Positions 1-8,474 of a stretch of 64,000 bases of DNA are shown here, one piece after another. How positions within the stretch are numbered: the first letter of the stretch is position 1; the number at the start of each line of letters is the position of its first letter. The stretch is from Bacillota bacterium (GTDB lineage: Bacteria > Bacillota > Clostridia > Lachnospirales > Lachnospiraceae), in assembly GCA_023443225.1 (NCBI GenBank), contig JAEZVF010000118.1, positions 7,521 through 71,520 on the forward strand. The letters are read 5' to 3'. The translations under genes were made by a program, and so were the position numbers. The notes beneath the pieces are model-generated. The model was given only the letters and a program-made list of their open reading frames with translations, was not told where the DNA came from and made no database searches.

Positions 1-1
1 T

Positions 2-124
2 CTAGCAAAGAATACAGGAAAGCCTTTAAGTGTTATTGAAGTAGATACTGAGAGAGATTATTATATGACAGCAGAAGAAGCGAAAGAGTATGGCTTAATT
101 GACAGCGTGATTGTCAGCAGATAA
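2..124 (+). CDS. clpP: ATP-dependent Clp protease proteolytic subunit, C-terminal end (partial)
   Basis: The window opens inside a reading frame whose last 40 residues contain NTGKPLSVIEVDTERD followed by MTAEEAKEYGLIDSVI. This is the conserved C-terminal handle region of ClpP, the serine protease subunit that forms the tetradecameric barrel fed by ClpX or ClpA/C. The catalytic Ser and His lie upstream of the window. It ends 86 bases before clpX, the usual clpP-clpX order of Firmicutes, so the two are probably co-transcribed. The identification rests on this short tail plus the neighbouring clpX; nothing in the tail is unusual. Confidence 0.88.
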   Translation, partial: LAKNTGKPLSVIEVDTERDYYMTAEEAKEYGLIDSVIVSR

Positions 125-210
125 TAGCCTAATATCTTCCGGTAGTTGTAAGGCTGCCACTAGAGCATTAGGATTTGTAATCTCACATGAAGAAATGAGG
201 TGATAAAATA

Positions 211-1506
211 GTGGCAAACAGAACAGATGAGAGAAAACAATTAAGATGTTCTTTTTGTAATAAAAATCAAGACCAGGTTAGAAAACTAATCGCTGGTCCT
301 GGAAATGTATATATCTGTGATGAATGTATAGAGATATGTTCAGAAATTGTTGAGGAGGAATTCGACCCGTCAGTGCCGGATACAGACATTAATTTGTTAA
401 AACCTACTGAGATAAAGAATTTTCTCGATCAATATGTCATTGGTCAAGAAGAAGCGAAGAAAGTATTAGCGGTGTCTGTTTATAATCATTACAAAAGAGT
501 AATGGCGGAGAAAGATTTGGATGTAGAGCTACAAAAGAGTAATATTCTTATGGTAGGGCCTACTGGATCCGGTAAAACATTCCTTGCTCAAACATTAGCC
601 AAACTTTTAAATGTACCATTTGCAATTGCAGACGCTACTGCGTTAACAGAAGCAGGGTATGTTGGAGAAGATGTAGAAAATATTTTGCTAAAATTAATTC
701 AAGCAGCAGATTTTGATATTGAAAGAGCAGAATATGGCATTATTTATATTGATGAGATTGATAAAGTCACTAGAAAATCTGAGAATACCTCTATTACAAG
801 AGACGTATCCGGTGAAGGTGTACAGCAAGCATTACTAAAGATACTGGAAGGCACGACGGCTTCCGTACCACCGCAAGGTGGAAGAAAGCATCCACATCAG
901 GAATTTATTCAGATAGATACTACAAATATTTTATTTATTTGCGGTGGAGCCTTTGATGGATTGGAAAAAATAATAGAAGCTCGTACCGGACAAAAATCGA
1001 TTGGATTCAATGCTGAAATCTCAGGAGGCAATAAAGAAAACATAGGCCAATTGCTAAGACAGGTAATGCCCCAGGATTTTGTTAAATATGGTTTGATTCC
1101 TGAGTTTGTCGGTCGTGTTCCTGTATGCGTAGCTTTGGATTTGCTTGATGAAGATGCATTAGTAAGTATACTTACACAACCTAAAAACGCAATTGTAAAA
1201 CAATATAAAAAACTTTTTGAACTGGATGGTGTGGAACTGGATTTTGAAGAAGAAGCGATTCGCATCATAGCAAAGCGTTCTCTTGAAAGAAAAACTGGAG
1301 CAAGAGGTCTGCGTGCAATTATGGAATCTGTTATGATGGATTCTATGTACAAAGTTCCTTCTGATACAAAGATTTTAAAATGTATTATTACCAAAGAAGC
1401 AGCAGAGGGAAATACGCAACCCACCTTAATTAGTTCGGAAAATAATGAACCAAGAAAGCAAATAACGAAACGAACATCGAAAAAAAATAGCAACGAAATT
1501 GCTTAA
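211..1506 (+). CDS. clpX: ATP-dependent Clp protease ATP-binding subunit ClpX
   Basis: ClpX is the AAA+ unfoldase that recognises tagged proteins and threads them into ClpP. The 431-residue product has the family length. An N-terminal zinc-binding domain shows paired cysteines (CSFC near residue 13, CDEC near residue 36). Walker A is GPTGSGKT near residue 115 and Walker B is IIYIDEIDK near residue 180; a RKTGARGLRAI sensor-2 motif lies near residue 370. The start is a GTG preceded by GAGGTG about six bases upstream; no better ATG is present. The C-terminal 30 residues are a basic, low-complexity tail beyond the conserved domain. It lies between clpP and lon, so this is a protein quality-control cluster. 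Confidence 0.97.
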   Translation: MANRTDERKQLRCSFCNKNQDQVRKLIAGPGNVYICDECIEICSEIVEEEFDPSVPDTDINLLKPTEIKNFLDQYVIGQEEAKKVLAVSVYNHYKRVMAEKDLDVELQKSNILMVGPTGSGKTFLAQTLAKLLNVPFAIADATALTEAGYVGEDVENILLKLIQAADFDIERAEYGIIYIDEIDKVTRKSENTSITRDVSGEGVQQALLKILEGTTASVPPQGGRKHPHQEFIQIDTTNILFICGGAFDGLEKIIEARTGQKSIGFNAEISGGNKENIGQLLRQVMPQDFVKYGLIPEFVGRVPVCVALDLLDEDALVSILTQPKNAIVKQYKKLFELDGVELDFEEEAIRIIAKRSLERKTGARGLRAIMESVMMDSMYKVPSDTKILKCIITKEAAEGNTQPTLISSENNEPRKQITKRTSKKNSNEIA

Positions 1507-1520
1507 ACTTTTATATGACA

Positions 1521-1576
1521 AGGGGCTGTCATGAAATTCCTGTAAATGATAAGGTGTTTTGCGACAGTCCCTGTTT
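1521..1576 (+). terminator. Hairpin between clpX and lon
   Basis: AGGGGCTGTC at 1521-1530 can pair with GACAGTCCCT at 1563-1572, followed by GTTT. The loop is long (32 bases) and the U-tract short, so it may be a weak terminator or a processing site that lets some transcription into lon. Confidence 0.4.
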
Positions 1577-1642
1577 AGTACGCCTGACTACGATTTGGTG
1601 CTGTACCGCAAACTTGTTTGCGATATGCAGGAAAGGAGTAAG

Positions 1643-3967
1643 ATGAGTGAAAATAATAGGAGAGTCCCTGTTGTCGCATTAAGGGGGATGGCTATTCTCC
1701 CAGGCATGTTAATTCATTTTGATGTGAACCGTACAACCTCCATAGTAGCAATTGAAAGTGCCATGGAAAACGATCAGTTGATACTTTTAATGACGCAGCG
1801 GGACACAGAGGTGGAAAATCCCAAACAAAATGATTTATATAAAATCGGTATCATAGCACAAATAAAGCAGTTGATTAAATTACCAGGGAATGTTATCAGA
1901 GTCCTTGTAGAAGGAACAGAACGTGCTCAATTAGATAATATTGTTGAAGAAGAGCCTTTTTTAATTGGTGAAGTTGATGTATTAACAGACAGTGCGGAAC
2001 ATGGATTGACCGACATTGAAAAAGAAGCGATGTTGCGTGGATTAAAAGATATCCTTGAAGTGTATTCCATGGAGAACACGAAGATTGGGAAAGAAGTAAT
2101 AAAACAGTTGCTTAAATTAGAGAATCTTCAGCAACTGATTGATCAGATTGCAGGTAATATCCCGCTTACGGTAGAGGAAAAGCAGGTTATTATTGAAGCG
2201 GTAGATATGCAAACACGGTATGAGAAAATAGCAGTCATTCTATCGGATGAGATTGAAATCCTACGTATTAAGAAGGACTTACAGAATAAAGTAAAAGAAA
2301 AGGTAGATAAGAACCAAAAAGACTACTTATTACGGGAACAGCTCAAGGTGATCCGTGAAGAACTTGGAGAAAGCAATGCCATAACCGATGCAGAAAATTT
2401 TATGTCTTCGGTAGACAATATAGTGGCAAGTGATAAAATCAAGGAAAGAATTATCAAGGAAATAGAAAGATTTAAAAATGTTTCTGGTAGTTCTTCAGAA
2501 AGTGCTGTTGCAAGAGGATATATCGAAACATTACTTTCACTTCCTTGGGATAAAGTTAGCGAAGATAACATGGATATTAAGAATGCAGAAAAAATATTAA
2601 ATGAAGACCATTATGGGCTTCTTAAGGTGAAGGAACGTATTCTTGAATTTCTGGCAGTCCGTACACTTACGAAGAAGGGAGACAGTCCGATTCTTTGTCT
2701 GGTGGGACCTCCAGGAACTGGCAAAACATCCATAGCCCGCTCTGTTGCAAGAGCTCTAGAAAAAGAGTATATTCGAATAAGCCTCGGTGGTGTAAGGGAT
2801 GAAGCGGAGATTCGTGGACACAGGCGTACCTATGTAGGTGCATTACCAGGTAGAATAGCATCTGGTTTAAAATCTGCTGGTGTAAAAAATCCTCTTTTAT
2901 TATTGGATGAGATTGATAAAGTAAGCAGTGATTATAAGGGAGATACCGCGTCGGCTTTATTAGAGGTACTCGATTCTGAACAAAACAGTAAATTCATTGA
3001 CCATTATATAGAAATTCCGATTGATTTATCAGAAGTGCTATTCATTGCAACCGCTAATTCCATACAAAGTATACCACGTCCTTTATTAGACCGTATGGAA
3101 ATCATTGAAGTCACTAGCTATACAGAAAATGAAAAGATGCATATTTCCAAGGAACATCTCATCAAAAAGCAAATGCAGAAAAATGGTCTAAAAGGCAAAC
3201 AGTTAACCATATCCGACAAGGCACTAAACCGAATGATTACTGGATATACCAAGGAAGCTGGTGTTCGTAATCTTGAAAGGAAAATTGGAGGAGTCTGCCG
3301 AAAAGCTGCTAGAGAAATCATTAGTGATGGAAAAATCCAAGTTAAAGTGAATGATAAAAATTTGGTAAAATATTTAGGAAAACCGAAATATACTTATCAA
3401 AAAGCAAATGAAAAAAATGAAGTTGGGATTGTAAGAGGATTAGCTTGGACCAGTGTTGGTGGTGATACATTACAAATTGAAGTTAATGTTATGCCTGGGA
3501 AAGGTGTATTTGAGCTTACAGGACAACTTGGCAGTGTCATGAAAGAATCTGCAAAAGCAGGTATTAGTTATATTCGCTCGATAAGTATGAATTACCAAAT
3601 CGAAGAAGATTATTTCGAAAAACATGATATTCACATCCATATACCAGAAGGGGCGGTACCTAAGGATGGTCCATCTGCAGGTATTACTATGGCAACCGCT
3701 ATGATTTCAGCGATTATTGGTAAAGCGGTCTATGCTGATGTTGCAATGACTGGTGAGATTACATTACGAGGTAGAGTACTTCCAGTCGGAGGCTTGAAAG
3801 AAAAAATTCTAGCTGCAAAAACAGCCAATATTAAAACAGTTTTAGTACCGAAGCAAAACAAGAATGATATTGATGAGATTTCAAGTGAGATAGTAGAGGG
3901 CATCAAAATCCTCTATGTTGAAACGATGGAAGAAGTATTGGGATATGCGTTGGTAAAGGAAGCATAG
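1643..3967 (+). CDS. lon: ATP-dependent protease Lon (LonA type)
   Basis: Lon degrades misfolded and regulatory proteins in the cytoplasm. Domains in order: N-terminal substrate domain starting VPVVALRGMAILPGM; AAA+ module with Walker A GPPGTGKTSIARSVA (about residue 355) and Walker B LLLDEIDK; C-terminal S16 protease domain with the catalytic Ser in PKDGPSAGITMATAM (about residue 680) and the catalytic Lys further on in GGLKEKILAAK. The reading frame opens upstream at a TTG at 1559, but the ATG at 1643 is chosen because AAAGGAG ends four bases before it and because 774 residues is the usual LonA length. The extra 28 upstream codons look unlike any Lon N terminus. Confidence 0.96.
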   Translation: MSENNRRVPVVALRGMAILPGMLIHFDVNRTTSIVAIESAMENDQLILLMTQRDTEVENPKQNDLYKIGIIAQIKQLIKLPGNVIRVLVEGTERAQLDNIVEEEPFLIGEVDVLTDSAEHGLTDIEKEAMLRGLKDILEVYSMENTKIGKEVIKQLLKLENLQQLIDQIAGNIPLTVEEKQVIIEAVDMQTRYEKIAVILSDEIEILRIKKDLQNKVKEKVDKNQKDYLLREQLKVIREELGESNAITDAENFMSSVDNIVASDKIKERIIKEIERFKNVSGSSSESAVARGYIETLLSLPWDKVSEDNMDIKNAEKILNEDHYGLLKVKERILEFLAVRTLTKKGDSPILCLVGPPGTGKTSIARSVARALEKEYIRISLGGVRDEAEIRGHRRTYVGALPGRIASGLKSAGVKNPLLLLDEIDKVSSDYKGDTASALLEVLDSEQNSKFIDHYIEIPIDLSEVLFIATANSIQSIPRPLLDRMEIIEVTSYTENEKMHISKEHLIKKQMQKNGLKGKQLTISDKALNRMITGYTKEAGVRNLERKIGGVCRKAAREIISDGKIQVKVNDKNLVKYLGKPKYTYQKANEKNEVGIVRGLAWTSVGGDTLQIEVNVMPGKGVFELTGQLGSVMKESAKAGISYIRSISMNYQIEEDYFEKHDIHIHIPEGAVPKDGPSAGITMATAMISAIIGKAVYADVAMTGEITLRGRVLPVGGLKEKILAAKTANIKTVLVPKQNKNDIDEISSEIVEGIKILYVETMEEVLGYALVKEA

Positions 3968-3996
3968 ATATAGTTGAAGGGAAGAAGGGAGTTTCC

Positions 3997-4596
3997 ATGG
4001 TTATTAAAAATGTTAATTTAGAAACGGTGTGTGGTGTAACCAGTGTATTACCGAAAAATGATAAGATTGAGATTGCCTTTTCCGGAAAATCGAATGTAGG
4101 AAAATCAAGCCTAATTAATGCTTTAATGAATCGGAAATCTTATGCAAGAACTTCAGGCCAACCCGGTAAGACACAAACAATTAATTTTTATAATATAAAT
4201 GAGGAACTATATTTTGTTGATCTTCCCGGTTATGGTTATGCTAAGGTATCGGAGAAGTTAAAGGAGAAGTGGGGAAAACTAATTGAAAAGTATCTAAAAA
4301 CTTCGGAACAGTTAAAGATAATCTTTCTATTAATAGATATTCGCCATGACCCTTCTGTAAATGATTGCAACATGTATGAATGGATTACGCATAATGGATA
4401 TGAACCCATTATTATTGCAACCAAATTAGATAAAATTAATCGGAGTCAAATTGATAAACAGATAAAGTTAATAAGAAATGGTCTAAAGGCAAAACCAGAA
4501 ACTAAAATAATTCCCTTTTCATCGCTTACGAAACAAGGAAGAGATGAAATCTGGGAGTGTATAGAAGAACATTTAGTGAGAGCACAAATGGATTGA
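3997..4596 (+). CDS. ysxC: Ribosome biogenesis GTPase YsxC/EngB
   Basis: A small TRAFAC GTPase needed for late assembly of the 50S subunit. The 199-residue product shows G1 GKSNVGKSSLINAL, a Thr in the G2 loop (GKTQTINFY), G3 DLPGYGYAK, G4 TKLD and a G5-like SSL, in the normal order and at the normal size. It starts at an ATG behind GAAGGGAG, 29 bases after lon. The lon-ysxC pair is a known Firmicute order, so this completes the clpP-clpX-lon-ysxC cluster. A terminator follows. Confidence 0.96.
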   Translation: MVIKNVNLETVCGVTSVLPKNDKIEIAFSGKSNVGKSSLINALMNRKSYARTSGQPGKTQTINFYNINEELYFVDLPGYGYAKVSEKLKEKWGKLIEKYLKTSEQLKIIFLLIDIRHDPSVNDCNMYEWITHNGYEPIIIATKLDKINRSQIDKQIKLIRNGLKAKPETKIIPFSSLTKQGRDEIWECIEEHLVRAQMD

Positions 4597-4610
4597 AAGA
4601 ATGACAACAG

Positions 4611-4660
4611 AAAAAAGCAGCTCCTCAAAGGATAATATGTATTGGGGCCGCTTTTTCTAC
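4611..4660 (+). terminator. Rho-independent terminator after ysxC
   Basis: AAAAAGCAGCTCC pairs with GGGGCCGCTTTTT (one mismatch, one wobble) around a 24-base loop and runs into a T-tract. The A-run on the left arm means it may also end the convergent minus-strand gene. Confidence 0.75.
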
Positions 4661-4672
4661 TTGTTTTAAAGC

Positions 4673-5197
4673 TTATTCATTATTTAAAAGATTTCCCAAT
4701 ATAAAGGCGTATATTTTCTGACTTTGGGAACGCCAATTATTACATATTTTTTCAGCATCTTCCTTTGTGGGAACGGCGATGTTGAGGTCGATAATTGCTT
4801 CTCCCTTTTCCAATACTCTAAGACGTGTCGTATATTCCCCTTTTTTTGCTTCATAATATTCGGATAAGATAGATACTTCATCACGTAACGTATATTCGTT
4901 TATCTTTAGATACTCTAAGATATCCTCCTGAATAGCGGGGGAAACCATATGTTCAAAAAAAGATAGAGTTTCTCTCCCCGAAGAGGTGATTTGATATAGG
5001 GAACTGTGCCCAACTGTTTCAACTGTTATTAGTTCAGCTTCAATCAACTCAGATATGGATTGTTGAATGTTGAAGTAATTGGTATAATCTTTTTCTAAGA
5101 TAAAATTAGATATCTGAGCATTTGTTAATGGAAAATCCACCTTATCCAATAGAAATAAGACAATAAGCTTATATAAGGTTAATGCATCTGATTCCAT
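4673..5197 (-). CDS. DUF4364 family protein, winged-helix type
   Basis: A 174-residue cytoplasmic protein that I recognise as the DUF4364 family, common in Clostridia and of unproven function. The first 80 residues (LYKLIVLFLLDKVDFPLTNAQISNFI and on) look like a PadR/winged-helix DNA-binding domain, with helix-turn-helix-like segments and a LYQITSSGRETL wing. The second half is mixed alpha/beta. It begins at ATG behind AAGGAG with a seven-base spacer, only eleven bases after the radical SAM gene, so both are one operon. A transcriptional role is an inference from the fold alone. Confidence 0.75.
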   Translation of the reverse strand: MESDALTLYKLIVLFLLDKVDFPLTNAQISNFILEKDYTNYFNIQQSISELIEAELITVETVGHSSLYQITSSGRETLSFFEHMVSPAIQEDILEYLKINEYTLRDEVSILSEYYEAKKGEYTTRLRVLEKGEAIIDLNIAVPTKEDAEKICNNWRSQSQKIYAFILGNLLNNE

Positions 5198-5208
5198 AGT
5201 GTCTCCTT

Positions 5209-6153
5209 TCAGTTTTGTGCATGTTTTCCTTGCCAGGTATCCCTTCTTTTTAATTCCTGATTGATACGATTTAGCACTATTTTTTTATTAGAACTCCATA
5301 GAGGCGCAATAAGTAAGTTTTTTGGACCGTCACCTGTGATTCTATGAATTACCATGTTACTAGGAATGATTTCCAAGCATGCAATCAAAATATCAATGTA
5401 TTCCTCTAAAGTTAATACATGGAACTCTAAACTAGCTAAGTCAGTGTGCTTTAGTATGTGCAATAATTGTAGCTTGATTCCATGTACAGGCATTGTAGAT
5501 ACATATGTTACAGTTTCTAAAATGTCAGAAAAACTTTCATTTGGAAGTCCAATAATTACGTGAACGATAACTTTGATGTTTCGCTTCTCTAATTGCGTCA
5601 CCGCTTCTTCAAAACAGGATAGAGAATAACCTCGCCGGATAAATTTTGCCGACTTCTCATGACAAGTTTGCAGCCCAAGCTCAACCCAGATTGGTTTTAT
5701 ATTATTTAATTCTTTTAGTAATTCAAGTACCTCCACACCCAAACAATCTGGTCTTGTAGCAATGGATAAAGCAACAATATCGGGATGAGAGAGTGCTTCT
5801 GTAAAGATATCACGAAGATAGTTTATGTCACCATAGGTATTTGTATATGCTTGAAAATAAGCGATATATTGACCGCGTTGAACTAAGGAACCGTCTTTCC
5901 TGGGAAGCTTATTACCTACTAATTTTTTCGCTTCATTGATCTGTTCTGTAATTGATAATTCACATGAAGTGGAAAATTCTCCAGAGCCACCGTGACTACA
6001 GAATATACATCCACGGGTATCGATTGTTCCATCTCTGTTTGGGCAGGTCATGCCACCGTTCAAAGATAATTTGTATATCTTTCTTCCGAACTCTTGTTTT
6101 AAATAATAGTCCAGGGAATAAAAACGTTTATCTCCCCATGATATATGTTTCAT
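5209..6153 (-). CDS. TIGR01212-family radical SAM protein (YhcC/YtqA-like)
   Basis: About 314 residues. The N-terminal CPNRDGTIDTRGCIFC holds a CX11CX2C cysteine set, the unusual spacing of the TIGR01212 radical SAM family rather than the canonical CX3CX2C. Further motifs typical of the family are QRGQYIAYFQAYTNTYG, VALSIATRPDC and VELGLQT. These proteins bind a 4Fe-4S cluster and S-adenosylmethionine; the physiological reaction is not established, though an oxygen-independent RNA- or metabolite-modifying role is usually suspected. ATG at 6153 or the adjacent TTG at 6156 can be the start; GAGGTAG upstream fits either. It shares an operon with the DUF4364 gene. Confidence 0.88.
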   Translation of the reverse strand: MKHISWGDKRFYSLDYYLKQEFGRKIYKLSLNGGMTCPNRDGTIDTRGCIFCSHGGSGEFSTSCELSITEQINEAKKLVGNKLPRKDGSLVQRGQYIAYFQAYTNTYGDINYLRDIFTEALSHPDIVALSIATRPDCLGVEVLELLKELNNIKPIWVELGLQTCHEKSAKFIRRGYSLSCFEEAVTQLEKRNIKVIVHVIIGLPNESFSDILETVTYVSTMPVHGIKLQLLHILKHTDLASLEFHVLTLEEYIDILIACLEIIPSNMVIHRITGDGPKNLLIAPLWSSNKKIVLNRINQELKRRDTWQGKHAQN

Positions 6154-6540
6154 CAATGCACTACCTCGTTAACGAATTTGCACTTTGTTATGATTTGTAT
6201 TTTTCCTTTCCATTCTTCATGGAACATTTGTGATTGCCCATTCGTAGTCATAGTAGCATTCCACCTTGTATCATAATTTAAAAACTACAGCTATCATAAC
6301 ACTAAGATATTTGTAAATCAAGTGTAAAGCAATTTGATGAATTTTGTATATATACAAAATGACATTTATAGTAAATTAGTTATATAAAATAAAAAAAGCT
6401 TTTTTCTAGCAATTACATGGTGTATAATATAAAAATAAATAAGTATGTGAATATTATTTCGAAAAAACGTCTATTACCATGTCGAGAATAAATCCCATTG
6501 AAACTAATAAAAACTTTATATAGGTGAAGGAGCAGTGTTT
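6154..6540. other. Divergent intergenic region upstream of rho
   Basis: It holds no gene that I can support. It contains a perfect 20-bp palindrome, ATTTTGTATATATACAAAAT, at 6341-6360. A TATAAT lies near 6423, without a convincing -35 box, and may serve rho. An AT-rich leader of about 100 bases precedes the rho ribosome binding site. Confidence 0.5.
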
Positions 6541-8040
6541 ATGGAAATACAGTACAATGGCATGTCTTTAATGGAACTTAGGTTATTGGCTAAGAACAAG
6601 GGAATTAAGGGCATTACTACATTAAGAAAACAGGATTTGATTGATGCATTAATGTCTTTTGAAACGATGCAAGAGAGGACAAGCTCAAGTAATGAAAAAG
6701 CATCAATTGAACGGGAAGGTGAAGAGTTTCATAAAGAAGTAATGAATTCTGAGGAATCACAGAAAATGAATTATCATGATAAATCAGAAGATATATTACA
6801 AAGGCCTAGAAACCATTCGCTTCATCAAGAGCCTGCTATCCGCAGAAATGGTCACTCTGAAACAGAAGCCAGTAGGTACCATGTTGCAAAAACGGATGGC
6901 GAACAGTTAGACAGTGGGGAAACAAAAGTAGGTATATTAGAAGTTATGCAGGATGGATATGGATTTATACGTTGTGATAATTACCTGCCTGGTGAAAATG
7001 ATGTCTATGTATCTCCGGCTCAGATTCGTAGATTTGCATTAAAAACGGGTGATATTGTGGAAGGTAACACAAGAATCCGAACACAGAGTGAGAAATTTAG
7101 TGCCTTATTGTTTGTAAAAAGTGTAAATGGATTCCATCCTTCAGAAGCTCAAAGACGTAAGAAATTTGAAGACTTGACTCCAATTTTTCCCAATGAGAGA
7201 ATTCATTTAGAGACTCCTGGGGCAAATGTTGCTATGAGGATGGTGGACTTAATTTCTCCGATTGGAAAAGGTCAGAGAGGTATGATCGTTTCACAACCAA
7301 AAACGGGTAAAACTACCCTACTAAAACAAATTGCAAAGGCTATTACTTATAATCATCCAGATATGAATCTTATTATCCTATTGATTGACGAACGCCCGGA
7401 AGAAGTAACAGATATCAAGGAATCAATAGAAGGGAAGAATGTAGAAGTAATCTATTCAACCTTTGATGAACTTCCGGAGAATCATAAACGTGTATCCGAG
7501 ATGGTAATTGAACGTGCAAAAAGGCTTGTTGAGCATAAAAAGGATGTAGTTATCTTATTAGATAGTATAACAAGATTATCCAGGGCCTATAATTTAACAG
7601 TACAAGCTAGTGGTAGGACCTTATCCGGTGGACTGGATCCAGCAGCTCTTCATATGCCGAAACGTTTCTTTGGTGCGGCAAGAAATATGCGAGAAGGTGG
7701 TAGCTTAACAATTTTAGCAACAGCTTTGGTTGATACTGGCAGCAGGATGGATGATGTTGTCTTTGAAGAATTTAAAGGAACTGGCAATATGGAGCTGGTT
7801 TTAGACAGGAACTTATCTGAGAAGAGAATATTCCCTGCAATTGATTTGCCAAAATCAAGTACACGAAGAGATGATTTGTTACTAAACCAATCAGAAGTAG
7901 AGGCTACTTACCTTATGCGGAAGGCCTTAAATGGGTTGAAGTCAGAAGAAGCATTAGAACGAATCATTGATATGTTCTTGAAAACAAAGACGAACAGCGA
8001 GTTCATTAAAATAATTAAAAAGACGAAAATTGTATTTTAG
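6541..8040 (+). CDS. rho: Transcription termination factor Rho
   Basis: Rho is the hexameric RNA-dependent ATPase that ends transcription at unstructured C-rich sites. Domains: RHO_N helical domain (MSLMELRLLAKNKGI), a charged insert of about 80 residues (roughly 45-130), the cold-shock-like primary RNA-binding domain (GILEVMQDGYGFIRCDNYL), then the RecA-like ATPase with Walker A SQPKTGKTTLLKQ and Walker B VVILLDSITRLSRAYN. The start is ATG 6541: GAAGGAG ends eight bases upstream, while the in-frame GTG at 6535 is only two bases from it. The insert between the N-terminal domain and the RNA-binding domain is longer than in E. coli Rho, which is common in Clostridia. Confidence 0.97.
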   Translation: MEIQYNGMSLMELRLLAKNKGIKGITTLRKQDLIDALMSFETMQERTSSSNEKASIEREGEEFHKEVMNSEESQKMNYHDKSEDILQRPRNHSLHQEPAIRRNGHSETEASRYHVAKTDGEQLDSGETKVGILEVMQDGYGFIRCDNYLPGENDVYVSPAQIRRFALKTGDIVEGNTRIRTQSEKFSALLFVKSVNGFHPSEAQRRKKFEDLTPIFPNERIHLETPGANVAMRMVDLISPIGKGQRGMIVSQPKTGKTTLLKQIAKAITYNHPDMNLIILLIDERPEEVTDIKESIEGKNVEVIYSTFDELPENHKRVSEMVIERAKRLVEHKKDVVILLDSITRLSRAYNLTVQASGRTLSGGLDPAALHMPKRFFGAARNMREGGSLTILATALVDTGSRMDDVVFEEFKGTGNMELVLDRNLSEKRIFPAIDLPKSSTRRDDLLLNQSEVEATYLMRKALNGLKSEEALERIIDMFLKTKTNSEFIKIIKKTKIVF

Positions 8041-8043
8041 GAC

Positions 8044-8072
8044 TTGCAAACAAATAAGACCTATGTTATAAT
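8044..8072 (+). promoter_or_regulatory. Sigma-A promoter of rpmE
   Basis: TTGCAA and TATAAT are separated by 17 bases, just downstream of rho, giving a leader of about 75 bases before rpmE. Confidence 0.75.
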
Positions 8073-8153
8073 TAATAAGCTGTTTATGAATAAAAATAGG
8101 TTTGACTTGGTCAACTTTATAAAAATTAATTAGTCTGTGAAGAGGTGAAAAAT

Positions 8154-8363
8154 ATGAAAGAAGCAATCCATCCTGATTATTTCCAAGCGAAAGTATCATG
8201 CAACTGTGGTAATGAGTTTGTTACTGGCTCAACGAAAAAAGATATCCACGTAGAAATCTGTTCTAAGTGTCATTCATTCTACACTGGACAGCAAAAAGCT
8301 GCTGCAGCACGTGGAGCTATTGATAAGTTCAATCGTAGATATGGTCTTAATAAAGAACAATAG
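8154..8363 (+). CDS. rpmE: 50S ribosomal protein L31, zinc-binding form
   Basis: A 69-residue L31. Cysteines in CNC near residue 14 and CSKC near residue 36 form the zinc site of the C+ type (RpmE rather than the zinc-independent RpmE2/YtiA). HPDYF near the N terminus and the IDKFNRRYG ending are family signatures. ATG 8154 follows AGAGGTG with a six-base spacer; the GTG at 8145 lies inside that ribosome binding site. It has its own promoter and terminator, so it can be expressed apart from rho. Confidence 0.96.
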   Translation: MKEAIHPDYFQAKVSCNCGNEFVTGSTKKDIHVEICSKCHSFYTGQQKAAAARGAIDKFNRRYGLNKEQ

Positions 8364-8393
8364 AATGACAGTTATGTATTGTATGTAAAAATC

Positions 8394-8425
8394 AGGTTGA
8401 GGTTCTAGAATCTCAGCCTATTTTT
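8394..8425 (+). terminator. Terminator after rpmE
   Basis: AGGTTGAGG pairs with TCTCAGCCT across a nine- to ten-base loop and is followed by ATTTTT. Confidence 0.75.
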
Positions 8426-8474
8426 AAATCTATCAGAGAAACGCTACGGAATCAGAGAGAGGATGTGTAGTATA

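Noticed and set aside
909..1493. Long minus-strand reading frame of 194 codons inside clpX
   Set aside because: It is antisense to a well-supported gene, rich in Ser/Phe/Leu from reversed codons, and has no recognisable domain.
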